Of a DNA stretch of 64,000 bases, positions 31,029 through 43,492 are shown piece after piece. Below the pieces are notes generated by a model. That model saw only the letters and a list, made by a program, of their open reading frames with translations. It was not told where the DNA came from and searched no databases. The DNA is taken from contig JALJCO010003974.1 of NCBI GenBank assembly GCA_023101725.1, positions 1-64,000 on the forward strand, given 5' to 3'. This DNA is from Atherinomorus stipes. Its lineage: Eukaryota > Chordata > Actinopteri > Atheriniformes > Atherinidae. Numbering within the stretch: position 1 is the first letter of the stretch; each line of letters opens with the position of its first letter. The translations under genes were made by a program, and so were the position numbers.

Positions 31029-32161
31029 GGGGATTATCACGCTTCCGTGTTCCGAACTTCCGGTTTGAAACACTTAGACGGCCCACTTCCGGTCCAGTTC
31101 AATGTCCCTGCTTTACTTCGTAGATAACGTGAATAAACGCCAACCCTACTGAAATTTTCACGGATTCCAGACTGAAGTGATACTAAGGAAGAAGAGGATC
31201 AAAGCGATTCTCCAGAGTGAAGGGCCGAACTTTATAATAACACAACGTAGCATGTTTGTTTGTAGCCAGTGGGGCACAACACCGGTATGCTAGCATTAGC
31301 CAGCTAGCGTTTACCAACGTGCTTAACTTTTTGCGTCTTAAAACACACAAACATCTGAAAATCGAGTCTATACCCCCCCCCCCGTTTCCAGTGGAACAAC
31401 TGGGGACTGCCAAGAAAGGAGACGCTTTCAGATGCTTGTGTGTTTTCAGCCGCACAAAGTTAGGCACGTCATCGAGCTGGCTAATGCTAACCTGCTAACA
31501 GTAGTCCGTCAGCTACTACTCTGTTAAACTTTGTAAATCGGATAAACGCCAATGCCAAGTTTTCATTCCAGACTGAAGTGATGCTGAGGAAGAAGTGGAT
31601 CAAAACAACCGATTCGCCGCAGTGAAGGACCGAACTTTATAATAAAACGACACACGTTTGTTTGTGGCCGGCAGACTGCGCAGTCGTGTTAGCAGGTTAG
31701 CATTAGCCAGCTCGATGACGTGCCTAACTTTGTGCAGCTGAAAACACACAAGCATCTGAAAGCGTCTCCTTTCTTGGCAGTCCCCAGTTGTTCCACTGGA
31801 AACAGGGGGGTACAGACCCGATTTTCAGATGTTTGTGTGTTTTAAGACGCACAATGTTAAGCACGTCAGTAAACGCTAGCTGGCTAATGCTAGCATGCTG
31901 TGAAGTGCCGGTGTCGTGCGGTGTTGGGCCCCACCGGCGACAAACAAACGTGTGTTTTATCATAAAGTTCGGCCCTTCACCGCGGCGAATCGATCACTTT
32001 GATCCAGCTTTTGATCCAGTATCATTTCAGTCTAGAATGAAAACTTAAGTATGTTTGGAGTTTATCCGATTTAAACAGTATAACAGAGCAGGAACGGCTG
32101 TTGTTAACATGGCCCGGAAGAGGAAGTGTCCAAATACTTCCGGTAAGCGTGATAATCCCCT
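31029..32161. mobile_element. long-inverted-repeat (fold-back) DNA element, copy B
   Basis: The left end GGGGGATTATCACGC and the right end GCGTGATAATCCCC are inverted. Inside, the module AACTGGGGACTGCCAAGAAA lies in direct orientation at about 31400 and inverted at about 31770, each bordered by ACACACAA(A/G)CATCTGAAA. The modules are shared with copy A (5138-9183). At about 1.13 kb it is uninterrupted. No coding sequence. A clear target duplication is not readable. Confidence 0.8.
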
Positions 32162-33276
32162 ATACAGTATCTTTTGGTACTTTTAAAGCTAAATGATTAG
32201 AGATAAAAAAAAAACAAAAAATAATAGAATGAGGAAAAGTTATTCTAAATTTGGTGTGATTACCAGCTTCAACACTTACAATCATTTCCTGTTTGACTTT
32301 CTTGCCGTCCGTCCTCGTGAAACTGCTTGATTTTTTAAAATGATGTTTTTTTTTTTTAGCAGATTCTGCTTTGATCCCTGATTGTTGCAGCAAACGTGTT
32401 AACTGAGGACTCCTGCCAGGTCTTAGCTGAAGACTGTATTCTGACTGCTGCGGTGAAAGGTGTGACTTTTAAATGGTAACAAAGCCTAATTTGTAAATGT
32501 ATTCACCTAGCTTCAAATGCTTTTAATTGCCTTGCTTTAATAACCCTCTTGACACCAAGTGTAAAGCTACAGATGGTGCAGTTTCAGGGAGTTTCTCTAA
32601 TTTCCCCACTGACACAGTATTCTCTGAAAGAGAACACATTCAAAGTTCACCATCTGTATCTTTTTGCGCTACGATAAGAGGGTAATAATTGATAGTTTCT
32701 TTGAAATCTCAGCCTGTACAAAAATCCTGCTGTAAATTAATCTCACCCGCATACGCTCCGGTATTATGTGCAAGAGTCTATCTTAAATTCTTGTGAAAAA
32801 TTAATGAGGGAGACTTAACATATTTTGAATTTAGAAAGATTAATTTACAGCCGTTTTGGGAATTATATACGGGAATAGTGTCCCTATCATTCTATGGCCT
32901 GGATATTTAGCAGCTAATAATTTAAGGTTGAAACAGAATCCCGTCTTTGAGTCAGCTTTACTTAAAAATGATCAAGATCAGACACACAGGCACATCTGGA
33001 GGTCTGCATCAGCCGTCTGTGTCACACACACACAGATGAAATTACAGATTCATTTTTCTTAACTTCACTGAAAAACTTTTTTCTAGAGCTGCATTTAACC
33101 GAAGAAAGAACGACGATCAGATTTTTCTGACACCACAGTGCCTGTTTTAACAGCATCTTTTTCTTCTCAGCCGCTGCAGGTTTGCTTCTTTATTAAAGGC
33201 CACTGGCATGAAATTCCCAGCGTCCCTTTTTAGTCAGACTATTATTACTACTACGACGACTACTACTCTCAGTACC
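32162..33276. other. no recognisable feature
   Basis: AT-rich sequence with short CA and TAC runs (33004-33014, 33242-33266). No supported gene. Confidence 0.45.
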
Positions 33277-33830
33277 TTGAAGGAATAGTTCACCCACAGA
33301 ATGATGTTACTTTATCTTCCACTTCCCCTCATGGTGAGAAAGACTCTGCAGCACTTTTTTATATCTCAAATGCAGCCGGTGATCAGGAAGGCTTCTAGTT
33401 TCCCCCCCAACTTTCAAATAATGGAGTTCACCGGGGTCCGAGCCAAAAAGGTCCATAAACGTCCACAAAAACTTGTCAATATTCCTCCATGCTGCTCGTC
33501 CAATGTAATCCAAGTGTCCTGAGTGGGTAGCGTCCAGAATTTACTGGAAACGACGTCATTTAGTATATTTTTAGAGCCTAAACAGTACTACATCGCATCT
33601 CCTGCAGGACGCCGATGTGTGTTCATGAAACTGCAGAAGGTGCAGCAGACGAGATCGCGCGTTCTCTTTTTCCTTCTTTCTTTGTTTCAAATCAATATCC
33701 ATCCCCTCTTGTGTTTGTCTGCAGCTCTGTCGCATGTATTATCGGCAGAGTAGGCTCTGAACGCTGAGGCTTCCGTAGTTTGGTGAACACGCACGTGCGC
33801 GCTAAGATGTACTACTGTTTCATATGGTGA
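33277..33830. mobile_element. fold-back MITE family P, partial copy
   Basis: Starts GAAGGAATAGTTCACCCA and continues with CAAAAACTTGTCAATATTCC and CCTGAGTGGGTAGCGTCCAG, as in 44393-45321. It includes the central loop (CGGCAGAGTAGGCTC) and just the beginning of the right arm (GATGTACTACTGTTT). The rest of the right arm is missing. Confidence 0.75.
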
Positions 33831-34885
33831 GTTTATTGTCGTATAGCTTTGACAAATGGATCAAACTTTCTGAACTCGCTCAGTTCAGCGCTGCAGCCGC
33901 CTTCACTGCAACGTCTGGATGAACAGCTGCTGCTGCGTTACATTTAACCCCGTCCTGCCCGGTGATGCTGCATCATCCAGCTCTGAGCTGCTGCAGGACT
34001 CCAGCGGCTCATATGAGGCAGAATCAAACCAACCGCTGCTCATAAAACTGTAACTGACAGGAAAACCACGCAGAGGAAAAAGAGATGCTGCGGTCGGAGT
34101 TCATCTTCAGCCAAAGAGAGGAGCAACGTCGGCCATGGCCGCCCGCTGCTGCCGTGTCAGTGTAAAGGAAACATTTATCCCATACCTGATCGGGATGTAA
34201 CAGCCGATTCCGATTGAGTCTGAAACCACGTGATCAGGCCTGATTTCCAATCACATGATCGGATCGGGACGTTTCTATTAGAAACTACGCGTTTCTTCAT
34301 GGTGGCTGGAAGCCGTTACAACCACGCAGACATGAAGCTCCTCTGCTGAGTCCTCCTTCGTACCCCAGGTACAGAGCAGTTCCTGTGCCAACTGGACGCC
34401 ATGCTGTTGGTTTGTTGTCGTAGGTCTCGGAGGGAGGGAGGGACTTGGAGAGTGGAGTTAGGGGGAGGGAGGTAACTGTCTGGAAGTCAATGATGTAATA
34501 TGCTGGTCTGCCAATCAGCCCATTTGTGAATGCTAACTAGGCTAAAGGAAACACAAATCTATTATTTAACCCCTTTTGGGCCATAGGCAGGCTGGGGAAA
34601 CTGAAACTTAAAAAAATGCAAATTTCATGCCAGGGGGAATATAATGACCATGACAGTCCGACATGCTGTCATCAGAAAACTGGTGGTTATGTTTTATGTC
34701 TCGCATGATTGCGTGAATGTCCAATCACACGAGCACGCTGTGGCTCGTCCTGTTGCTGCGGTTGGATGCAGGGTCATCAACGGCAGAGCGAGCCCTGTGT
34801 GTGGACAGACGAGGCTTTGGACTGACGTTTGGCTCATATTGTGAATATTCACTCAGAGGGTGGTTCTTCCGCTGCAGTTCTGACA
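33831..34885. other. no recognisable gene; short hAT-like motifs
   Basis: 34190-34285 contains CGATTCCGATTGAG and GATCGGATCGGGACG, similar to 20195-20400. 34430-34480 is GGGA-rich. Nothing else supported. Confidence 0.35.
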
Positions 34886-35892
34886 GGTTATCTAAGGAGA
34901 TGCAGAAACTACTAAAACTGGGTTCAGAACAGTCCAACGCATTATGAAAAACTGGAAGGATAGTGGACCATCGTCTTCCAGGAAGAAATGTGGCCGGAAA
35001 AAAATCCTGAATGATCGTGATCGGCGTTCACTTAAACGTGTGGTGAGATCAAATCGAAGAAAAACAACAGTAGAACTCAGGGCTATGCTTAATACTGAAA
35101 GTAAGAGCATTTCCACACGCACAATGTGAAGGGAACTCAAGGGATTGGGACTGAACAGCTGTGTAGCCGTAAGAAAACCACTAATCAAAGAGGCTAACCG
35201 GAAAAAAAGGCTTCAGTTTGCTAGGGAGCATAAAGATTGGACTGTGGAGCAATGGAAGAAGGTCATGTGGTCTGATGAGTCCAGATTTACCCTGTTCCAG
35301 AGTGATGGGCGAGTCAGGGTAAGAGAGAGGCAAATGAAGTGATGCAGCATCATGCCTAGTGCTACTGTATGAGCCTGTGGGGGCAGTGTGATGATCTGGG
35401 GTTGCTGCAGTTGCTCAGGTCCAGGTTCAGCAACAGTATGAGCTCAGATAATGAGGTCAGCTGATACCTGAATATACTGAATGCCAGGTTATTCCATCAA
35501 TGGATGTTTCTTTCCTGATGGCACGGCCATATTCCAAGATGACAATACCAGGATTCATCAGGCTCAGATTGTGAAAGATGGTTCAGGGATCATCAGACAT
35601 CATTTTCACACATGGATTGGCCCCCACAGAGTCCAGACCTGAACCCCATTGAGAATCTTTGGGATGTGCTAGAGAGGGCTTTGCACAGCGGTCAGACTCT
35701 ACCATCATCAATGCAAGATCTTGGTGAAAAATTAATGCAACACTGGATGGAAATAAATCTTTTGACATTGCAGAAGCTTCTGGAAACACAGCGAATGCGT
35801 GCCGTAATCAAAGCTAAAGGCAGTCCAACAAAGTATTAGAGTGAATGACCTTTTTTTTGTTGGTGGTGACTTTTTTTTTTGGCTAGGCAGTG
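34886..35892 (+). pseudogene. second Tc1-like transposase pseudogene (different subfamily)
   Basis: Consecutive fragments read DSGPSSSRKKCGRKK and RRSLKRVVRSNRRKTTVELR (DNA-binding region), then VAVRKPLIKEANRKKRLQF and VMWSDESRFTLFQSDGR (first catalytic Asp), a block with CAAGATGACAATACC near 35535 (second Asp region), and [20 protein letters not shown] (catalytic Glu), ending [11 protein letters not shown] at 35839. A stop follows the first fragment, and frameshifts after 35310 break the frame. The 3' terminal repeat (GGCTAGGCAGTG then TA) ends near 35892. The left terminal repeat is not found. Inactive. Confidence 0.92.
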
Positions 35893-36339
35893 TATAAAAG
35901 AATAAACAAGACTGGTGAAAAAAAACAACTATAGGCTGCTTTTAGGGTGCTGATTAAGTTGTTAAGATTATGTGGCACTGGCTATGAATTGTTGCTTTCT
36001 GTTTCACTTCCAAGCACATTTGTTACTTGGTGTCACATTGTGAAGGATTCTGCGGGTGACTAATTTATTCCCAATTTTAATTTGTTCAAATTATTTTTTA
36101 AATGGATCATGTTGTTTTTGTTAATTTTGTGGTGAGGTCATTCATTCATTTTACGAAATAATAAGCCACAAATTCTGCTAATAATGGCATACTAATTCAG
36201 CTCATATATCTTGGCTTTCATGGCCTTCGCTCACAGCATCCACCCGTAGAAATGGAGATCGGCGCCTATGGCCACATAGACAGAGTTTGAGTAAAAAACA
36301 AACTTTCTGTGGCTGTCAAAGGAATTACGTTGTTCACAG
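35893..36339. other. no recognisable feature
   Basis: AT-rich. No supported gene or repeat. Confidence 0.45.
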
Positions 36340-36632
36340 CCATCTGTCAAAGTGAGGAAACGTCACTTGTTGCACGTTGACGTCTCATCGAAGCATCGCT
36401 GTAAGAACGCAACCTCCCAACTTTCTGATTCAGCGTTTACATGACACCACGATCGGTTTGGGGAAAGGAAGATTCTACCCCTGTGAAACCGAATGGAAAT
36501 TCATTCGGTTTGGCTCTTTTCATTCGAAAAGAGGTGTTTACATGGATCGTTTTCATTCTGAAAGAGCCTTTAAACTGAAAGCAATCGGTATATTTCGGTA
36601 TATTTGGCTCCGTGTAAACGCTGCCGGTGTAT
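36340..36632. repeat. dispersed repeat family U, copy 2
   Basis: Same orientation as 12470-12761: GTCAAAGTGAGGAAACGTCA, CTTTCTGATTCAGCGTTTAC and TTTACATGGATCGTTTTCAT. The ends cannot be fixed exactly. Confidence 0.65.
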
Positions 36633-38448
36633 CATCAAAATGAGCCAGAAGCAGTTTTATGGTGAGAAACTTGCAGTGTTGCTCTAAGACTTAATCATCC
36701 AGGATGACTAAAAACACCTATAACATGTGTAGTTTGTGTTTAAAACCTGTGAAAACTCCTCAACAAAAGGTACATTGTAATGTACTGTGTGAAGTATCTG
36801 TTCCACACACATGCAACGCTGCCAGGCTTCAGAGGCAACCTTGCTTAGTTTCAGGAGGATTTTAGTTGCTTTCTGAGTGACGAAGGCCAGGAATTTGAAG
36901 GAAATGTTGGCTTCAAAGATTATTTCAGGGTTAAAAAAAAAAAAAGTATTCAGAGTCATACAGTTCAAATTTGAAATGGATTCATGCAGTCTTCATTTTG
37001 CTTGAGAAAGAATACACAGCCAATAAAAGAGAGAAATCCTCACTCAGCAAATGAAACGCTTGAACTGCACCTTTATTATCTGAGAGAAATATCCACAGGT
37101 GGGACCTGCATGTCCGCTGCGGTGACTATAACTGCTTTATGTAAGGAAGTGCTTTCATTCGTATGGATGAAAATACGTGGTTTAAATGTTAAATATGATG
37201 AAGATAAATGTCTCCAGTTAAACCAGCTGACTTACTGGCAATGAACTGGAAAGTTTCTGAGTCCGGGACCTTTGATTACAGCAAGCATGCAGCATGAATG
37301 AGGCATGTGAAATCTCCTCTAATTATTCTGACTGAGAGCAGATCTCACCAGCCTGTGTGCATAGTAAATGTGTGTACTCTTTTTTCCCCTCATGCCTCAG
37401 CGCCTTAATGTTATTTTCTCCTCACTCGCTCTAATTTGCAAGGCAACATTTTGGGGGACATCTACACTTTTTTTTTTCTTTTCGCAGACACACAAACATG
37501 CACGCTGCAGACAGAATCTGTGGTGAGAAATGTGTTTTCAATAAGCCTGTGACTTGGTGTAGTGTGTGTTAAGAGAAGAGCAAAATGAGCAGTTTTTCCT
37601 CCAAGGAAATATCTAACAGAAATTGGACAGCTACAGCATGATCACAGATAGCACATGGTAAATGAGCTCCGACTGAGGGAGTCAACAGGGAGATAACCAT
37701 CACTCCCTCTCTGGCTTCCATGTTGCCTCATATTTTCTCTTCTCTCTTACTCATTCCATTTTTAATATTCATTTTTTTCCCGTTGCAGTTTTCCTGCTGC
37801 TACGGCACATCCATCCTGTAGTTTTTCTTTAGAAGGTGTGTGTGTGCAGCAGAGACAGAAACAAAGCTAGAAGGACCCTTGCGCATTTAGCTGTGAGTGG
37901 ATCTGTGTGTGTGTGTGTGTGACTGCTACAGTTATGCATGCCTGCCTTCCAGGCTGGGCATAAATCATCATTAGAGATGGCAGATGTGTGTGTTTGTGTG
38001 TGTGCATGTATTTGAATGTCTGCGTACACTCGCATCTGCAGCAACTGTAGCTTTCTGTGCTCAACAGGCTGCCTTATTGTTACAGCTCTGACGCTCTGTT
38101 CCGCTTCGTTTCCAAGGTTTCCGAGACCCGGACCGCTCTAAAACACACACACAAACACACACATGCACACAACCTACACTGTCGGTGGAAAGGGTGACCT
38201 TGCACAGTGATGAGAAGCTGCTTGATAAACTCTGCTGAGAGTTTACTCCACTTCCATAGACGCTCACACAACGCCAGCAGGCAGAAGTGTGTGTGGACCA
38301 GTGGTACACAACAACACACACACTCAGAGTGGTGCACACCAACGCATCGGCTCGGCCAAACAACCACGTTATCATCTCACAGCACAGGAGTTCAGGAGCA
38401 GACTCACAGTCTGTCTTAAGCCTGGGCAGAAAACTTTCCTACCCTACA
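36633..38448. other. no gene seen; TG/CA microsatellites
   Basis: TG runs at 37904-37921 and about 37986-38005; CA runs at about 38143-38176. Open frames overlapping these on both strands are microsatellite-driven. Otherwise no supported feature. Confidence 0.45.
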
Positions 38449-38590
38449 ACTAGGGTTGGGCGGGTATTGATGGGAACCGGGACTAACTCTCCAATTCTCT
38501 CAGAATCGTTCAGACTTTTAAAGTTTGATTCCTATTTTCAATGCCCAGTCCACCGAACACCATAGAATCCACCGGAAGTTGGAAAGTTGT
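38449..38590. repeat. hAT-like MITE fragment
   Basis: ACTAGGGTTGGGCGGGTATT with GGAACCGGGACTAACTCTCC and AGAATCGTTCAG resembles the left half of a fish hAT MITE. No right end found. A minisatellite starts directly after it. Confidence 0.4.
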
Positions 38591-38597
38591 CGAAACA

Positions 38598-39025
38598 TGT
38601 TTGCAGCAGAAATTAACATTTTTACATCAGAAATTAACATGTTTACAGCAGAAATAAACATGTTTAGTGAGAAAAAAAAAATAAAAGAGAAAAAAAATTA
38701 AGAGAAAAAAAATAAAAAAAAATAAAAAAAAAAGCAGAAATAAACATGTTTACAGCAGAAATAAACATGTTTAGTGCAGACAAAACACGATTACAGCAGA
38801 AATAAACATGTTTACAGCAGAAATAAACATGTTTAGTGCAGAAAAAACACGATTACAGCAGAAATAAACATGCTTACAGCAGAAATAAACCTGTTTAGTG
38901 CAGAAAAAACACGATTACAGCAGGAATAAACATGTTTACAGCAGAAATTAACATTTTTACATCAGAAATTAACATGTTTACAGCAGATATAAAAATGTTT
39001 ACAGCAGGAATAAACATGTTTAGTC
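38598..39025. repeat. about 21-bp AT-rich minisatellite, compound
   Basis: The basic unit is CAGCAGAAATAAACATGTTT plus A. A higher-order pattern adds GTGCAGAAAAAACACGATTA between pairs of basic units, recurring about every 64 bp (38774, 38837, 38900). An A-rich segment (38665-38735) interrupts the array. Confidence 0.85.
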
Positions 39026-39039
39026 TGGTTCAAACACCA

Positions 39040-39710
39040 TTTTAGGTTTAAAAGGTCAAGTTTACCTTCATATCAACTGTGAGGGGGATGAATTTTTTTA
39101 TAACTCATCCGTTTAGATGTTATTTAATGTTGAAATTACACATAATTAGGGGCGTGTCCTTTTGATTGGTTTTAGCCGTGGAGGCTAACAGTTAGCTCCC
39201 TGCTAGCTCCCAGGAAGGCCTCAGGCTGTAGCAGAGTTGCACAACGGTGGTTTTTAGCTGGTTAACAGCAAGTCTGAGCGTGTCTTACTATCAAACCGTC
39301 TATATTCGTTCATTCCTGTTCACTTCATATTAGCTTGGTTAGCATTAGCTTAGCTGTCAATGTACAATGAGAACTGTTGTCCTGTGAGTTTAGATTTAAC
39401 TTTCCGTTAGTTATCAGGGTGTTCTACACACTTTTCGGGGCCGCACAATAAAAACACAAATTGCGAACTCTGAACTCACAGGACAATGGGACTCATTCGT
39501 TCGTTCATTCTACTTAAAATATTGATGAAATGAAGGAGTTTTACTGCAGATAATGTCTGATAGAGAGGCTGCCCCGTCTCCACCATGATACTGAACGTTC
39601 ACCGAAGGGCGACTCAACGTAATATCTTCCCAAGGAGTCAGAGTGATGCAGAAACTCTACCGGTGAGTAAATGCACGTATAAACTCCTAGAAATAAGGTC
39701 CAGGTTGAAG
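39040..39710. repeat. dispersed repeat including family V, copy 2
   Basis: 39040-39230 (TTACCTTCATATCAACTGTG, ATTAGGGGCGTGTCC) and 39370-39710 look like parts of a common fish interspersed repeat; the latter matches 24328-24640. Within it GTCCTGTGAGTT (39380) and AACTCACAGGAC (39473) form an inverted pair about 95 bp apart. No coding sequence. Confidence 0.55.
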
Positions 39711-40491
39711 AAAAAGAAAGTTATAGTTTAAAACTCTCTGTATTGCTGAAGACTCATAATCTGCTGCTGTCACATCAGTTCTGGTCTAAATAATCCCCAT
39801 CTGACATCTCCCGCTCCTTTTATTAGTCTCAATAACAGCATCCAGTGAACCAGAATAAACCAGTAACAACCAGGAAGATGTTAAAGGTAGACTTACTTGT
39901 TTTTTTTTTCTTGTAAACACAACTGAGATTAGCCTGTAAACACACTCGAGATGTAAAGAATGGAAATCGTCCCTGAAACTCGAGATGCAGTTTTAATGAC
40001 GTTGCATAGGCATACTGGGAGGTCTTAAACTCAACCATGACACAAGTTTGTGCTGCAGATTCACAGTAACAAGCTGGTGTCAACTATCAACATGCTCCTA
40101 AAAGAAGACCACGGGGGTGGGGGGGGGGGGTCACCCTGGACTTCCCCAGATTTGGGCTGTTTTATCAGCATCCTTCAGCCCAACCGTCTCTCTGTCGGGT
40201 CATTCGGGTCGAAGATTCGTCTCCAGGGGAATGTTTTTCAGATTTTTCTCCCCATTAAGAATTCATCTGGTCAGACTCCTGTGGTGGCACAGCAGAGCTA
40301 TTACTGGATCTAGTTGGAGGACCCCTTTGCCGTTTAAACCGCTCCCCCTGCGTGACCGTTCCTCTGGGGACGGTGGCGACTAGACGTGATGTGGCTGAAG
40401 ACTAGCTGTCTTGGAAATGTTGAGCGGGAGAATTGAGGGCCATTGTAACTCGCCTCCTCCTCCGGGATTCCAAACCTGGTAAAGGTCGCTC
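39711..40491. other. no recognisable gene; poly-G at 40120
   Basis: A run GGTGGGGGGGGGGGG lies at about 40117-40130. The open frames at 40050-40383 are overlapping and have no family motif. Confidence 0.4.
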
Positions 40492-41532
40492 TAAGGGCCG
40501 TATCCATCAGAGGTTTGCGTGTATAAAACCGTGAGCTATCTCATTGCTCACGCGAAAAAATGTACAAACAGATCTATTAACAGCTAAAACGGTTCGGTCT
40601 TTTTGCACTTCTGTTGCTATGAATATGCAACATGGGGCGTTTACACGCAATTGTGCGTGTGATGGGAGGAGAAAATGTAAATATATAAATTTAGCACTCG
40701 CAAAGTGATTTATCAACCGTGAGACGCATTGCATTGCTGTATTTCTGCGTCTATTGTAGTACGTCTGAAAAGCAGGAGCAAACTGCAGATTTGTGCACAA
40801 AAGGCTGCAACTTCTGAGGAGGACAGTCCTGGAAACACACACATTGATTCAAAGTCATTTTCATGAGCAGTGAGGGCAGCGTGTTTAGTTCTCATTGTTA
40901 AATTTAATAAAAACCACAGCAAATACCGCTATTTAACACGGATGTAAAATATTCTGGACAAATTAAATGGAACGTTTGCAGCTGCTGCAGCTTAATGAGA
41001 ACTAAAGCTGCATTAATTGTGTCTTTTTATTTCCTCTTTTTGCCAACGTCACATTTTAACTTGGATTTTAACGGCTGGGCAGGATCACAGTCATCTGGCA
41101 GCGCCAGCTCTGAAGTCGTTGGCATTGTGCCACCTCCTGCGTAATAGAGACCATGTCGGAGCTGCAGACACTTTCATTTGTTCAGCAACTCCTGATCCAT
41201 GTCCTCATAAACTGGACACTTTTGACACTTCTGGCACAGATACGTGTTGTAATATTTACATTTTTGTATTTATCATACTTATTTTAAATGATATTTTCAT
41301 CTCCTTCCTCCACTAATGTGTCCCTTTGTGAGTCATATTTCCTTTGCATTGTCATCTCTTGCAGTTTGCTGCATTAATATTGGAGCATTTCCAACACGTT
41401 TTCACCTGCTGTCATTTACGCGACCGTTCTTTGTAAATCACCCGCAAACCGTGGTTCAGCCCCTCGCGCAAAATTCCAGTGTGTGGAGAAATTACTGCAA
41501 ACAAATTAGGATCTTAATAAATCCAGCCCTTA
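40492..41532. mobile_element. putative DNA element with TAAGGGC termini, 1.04 kb
   Basis: The left end TAAGGGCCGTATCCATCAGA and the right end (complement TAAGGGCTGGATTTATTAAG) are imperfect inverted repeats. The ends are CG/TTTGCG-rich and include GCTCACGCG. 8-bp flanks do not match, so either the duplication has decayed or the boundaries are off by a few bases. No transposase. Confidence 0.5.
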
Positions 41533-42591
41533 GTCTCAGAATGAGCTGTGCACTCGCTGCAGATGGCAGCTGCAGCACCTCTGGGTAGTCTTCAGATATG
41601 AGCCGGTGTTGGCTTTTATCGGTTTACACAGTCAAGAACAGTTCTTTTCCACGGACGTTCAGGTGGAGGTGAAAAGATGAGTGTCTCCTTTTGCTGTGTC
41701 TGCTTTTCTTCTGCCAGGTGTGGCTTCACATCTCAGAGTTCTTAAGATTTTGCCCGATCTCAATGCTCCGTGAATCCTTGGTGTATTTTGTACAGGATGA
41801 AAGCCCTCTGCCTCAGCTTTCATACATGGTCTGACCTTCGAGCGGGACATTACCACTATGCTTGGACCATCTGCTCTCTTGGAATTTGATGACAGACTGC
41901 AGCCACTGCAGTGGCCATTTTGATGCTCTCCATTTTGTTTGGAGATGGAAGGATGTCCAACATCACTGTTTTTTGTTGTTGTTTGTTTGTTTCAACTTTC
42001 CACTGTAACTGTCCGGCATGGTAGCAGCAGAATGATGATCTGGCTGCTTTGTTGTGTTGAACAGATTTGCTTTGCCGAGGTAAGCTTTATGAATATAAGG
42101 CTCCTCTAGATATTCTGATATTCATTTTATTTCTTTAATAATCAAGTATTTGTTTATAACTGCATTTTACAACATATTCCTGGGCTTGACAAGAAGGAAA
42201 TGAAAGTTAAGAAAAGAAACAAAAAGGAGTGGAACAGCGATAAAAGAGCGAAGAGAAGAAAGAAAGAAAACATGGAATCACTAAACTGATGCTTCTGCAC
42301 AGAAACACACATTCACGGTCTTTGCTGGAAATAAAACTCGCCGTCCCCCACAGAGGACCTGCAGGTGGCAGCCTAGCTGAAGACAACTTAAGTAAAAACA
42401 TCTGCTGGAGTATCATAAGATCATACATACACACACAGAACTACGCAGAAAAGAAGTAAAACCTAGTCAGAAGTAGTTATTAGTACACACCCAACAGGAA
42501 GCAGCAGCATCACAGTGTCATCGAGCAGAATAAAAGGTGATTTACGGTGATGCAGTCCTGCAGATGCAACAGCACTGCTTACACAGTAATA
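41533..42591. other. no recognisable feature
   Basis: No supported gene or repeat. A-rich purine tract at about 42190-42270. Confidence 0.45.
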
Positions 42592-42897
42592 CTACACGTT
42601 CCACCTCCGTATGGGCCAGTCTATTTCATTTTGGAGGATTTTGTGCGGCACACATTCAGCCACTTGTTTGCATCTCATGAGCCGCATTAAGAGGCGCTGA
42701 CATCTCAAAGGCACATTACGGAGGCTTGGACTGCTGGTAAGTGGCAGTAATGGCTCGTGATCAGTCTCTAGCCTGAACTCACAGATATTTGTTAGCTTTT
42801 GCAGGCCAGACACTCGATGTGAGCGTAGCATGTTCAGACTGAGACGCCTGGTGCAGGAAGCCACTGGCCTCCACTCCCCTCCCTGAAACTGGACCAC
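42592..42897 (-). pseudogene. Ty3/gypsy-type retrotransposon RNase H fragment
   Basis: A 101-residue minus-strand frame contains GGEWRPVASCTRRLS, then after a degraded stretch FRLETDHEPLLPL, VPLRCQRLLMRLMR and EIDWPIRRW. The order and spacing match the RNase H region following the reverse transcriptase of fish Ty3/gypsy elements (the TDHxPL block and the RxxRMR-like block). Flanking pol sequence, LTRs and the remaining catalytic residues are absent or unrecognisable, so it is an old isolated piece. Confidence 0.7.
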
Positions 42898-42914
42898 TGT
42901 TGTTGAGTGCTGAT

Positions 42915-43046
42915 GAAATGATTACATTCCCAAGTAATTAGTGTTTTATAATGCTCTAACTCTGTTACTAACAGTTACTTTTTTTGGGAGAAGTAACTCA
43001 TAATTATAAACAATTCATTTTTGAAAGTATTGTGCCCAACACTGCA
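42915..43046. mobile_element. MITE fragment (GTGCCCAACACTG end)
   Basis: AAGTAATTAGTG, ACTAACAGTTACTTTTTTTG and the terminal TGTGCCCAACACTG match a very common fish hAT MITE whose interior repeats AGTAACT-like words. The left end is uncertain. Confidence 0.6.
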
Positions 43047-43229
43047 AGTTAGACAGACGTTACATTAAAAAAGCTCCAAACAGCGGTAAATTCCAATGTG
43101 CAAATGAGGAATAAATGTAAATAAAATGATCTATTCCCATTCCTAAATTTTGCACACTGAAAGAAAAACTCCCTGAGATCACTAAAGACATAATCTCCCC
43201 ATGTTTAATGATACAGCTATCATTAGTCC

Positions 43230-43278
43230 GTCTTTCCATCCAGCCATTGTCTGTACTTGCTTATTCCAGTGCAGGATG
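43230..43278 (-). repeat. LINE/SINE tail remnant
   Basis: CCATTGTCTGTACTTGCTTA is the complement of the tail word found at 19937-19950 (GGATAAGCGGTACAGA-like). Only about 50 bp. Confidence 0.35.
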
Positions 43279-43307
43279 GAAGGATCAATATTAATAGACT
43301 AATTTCT

Positions 43308-43492
43308 TTAAAGGTACAGTATGTAAAAAATCAAAAGTCAATGGCAGAAAAATGTGATATATAACTTAAAACTGTTTCTATTGATGTGTAATCACTGCAC
43401 TAGAATAACTGTTACATGTTTATTTTCTGAGAATGACTCATTTATATCTATTTGCTGGGTGGTGCACTGTACCTTACATACAGTACCTTTAA
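43308..43492. mobile_element. TTAAAGGTAC MITE, short copy joined to a longer one
   Basis: The left end TTAAAGGTACAGTATGTAAA continues as in the first 180 bp of 59871-60415, then ends in CATACAGTACCTTTAA. The last bases are shared with the start of the next copy (AAAGGTACAGCATGTCAG). Confidence 0.75.
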
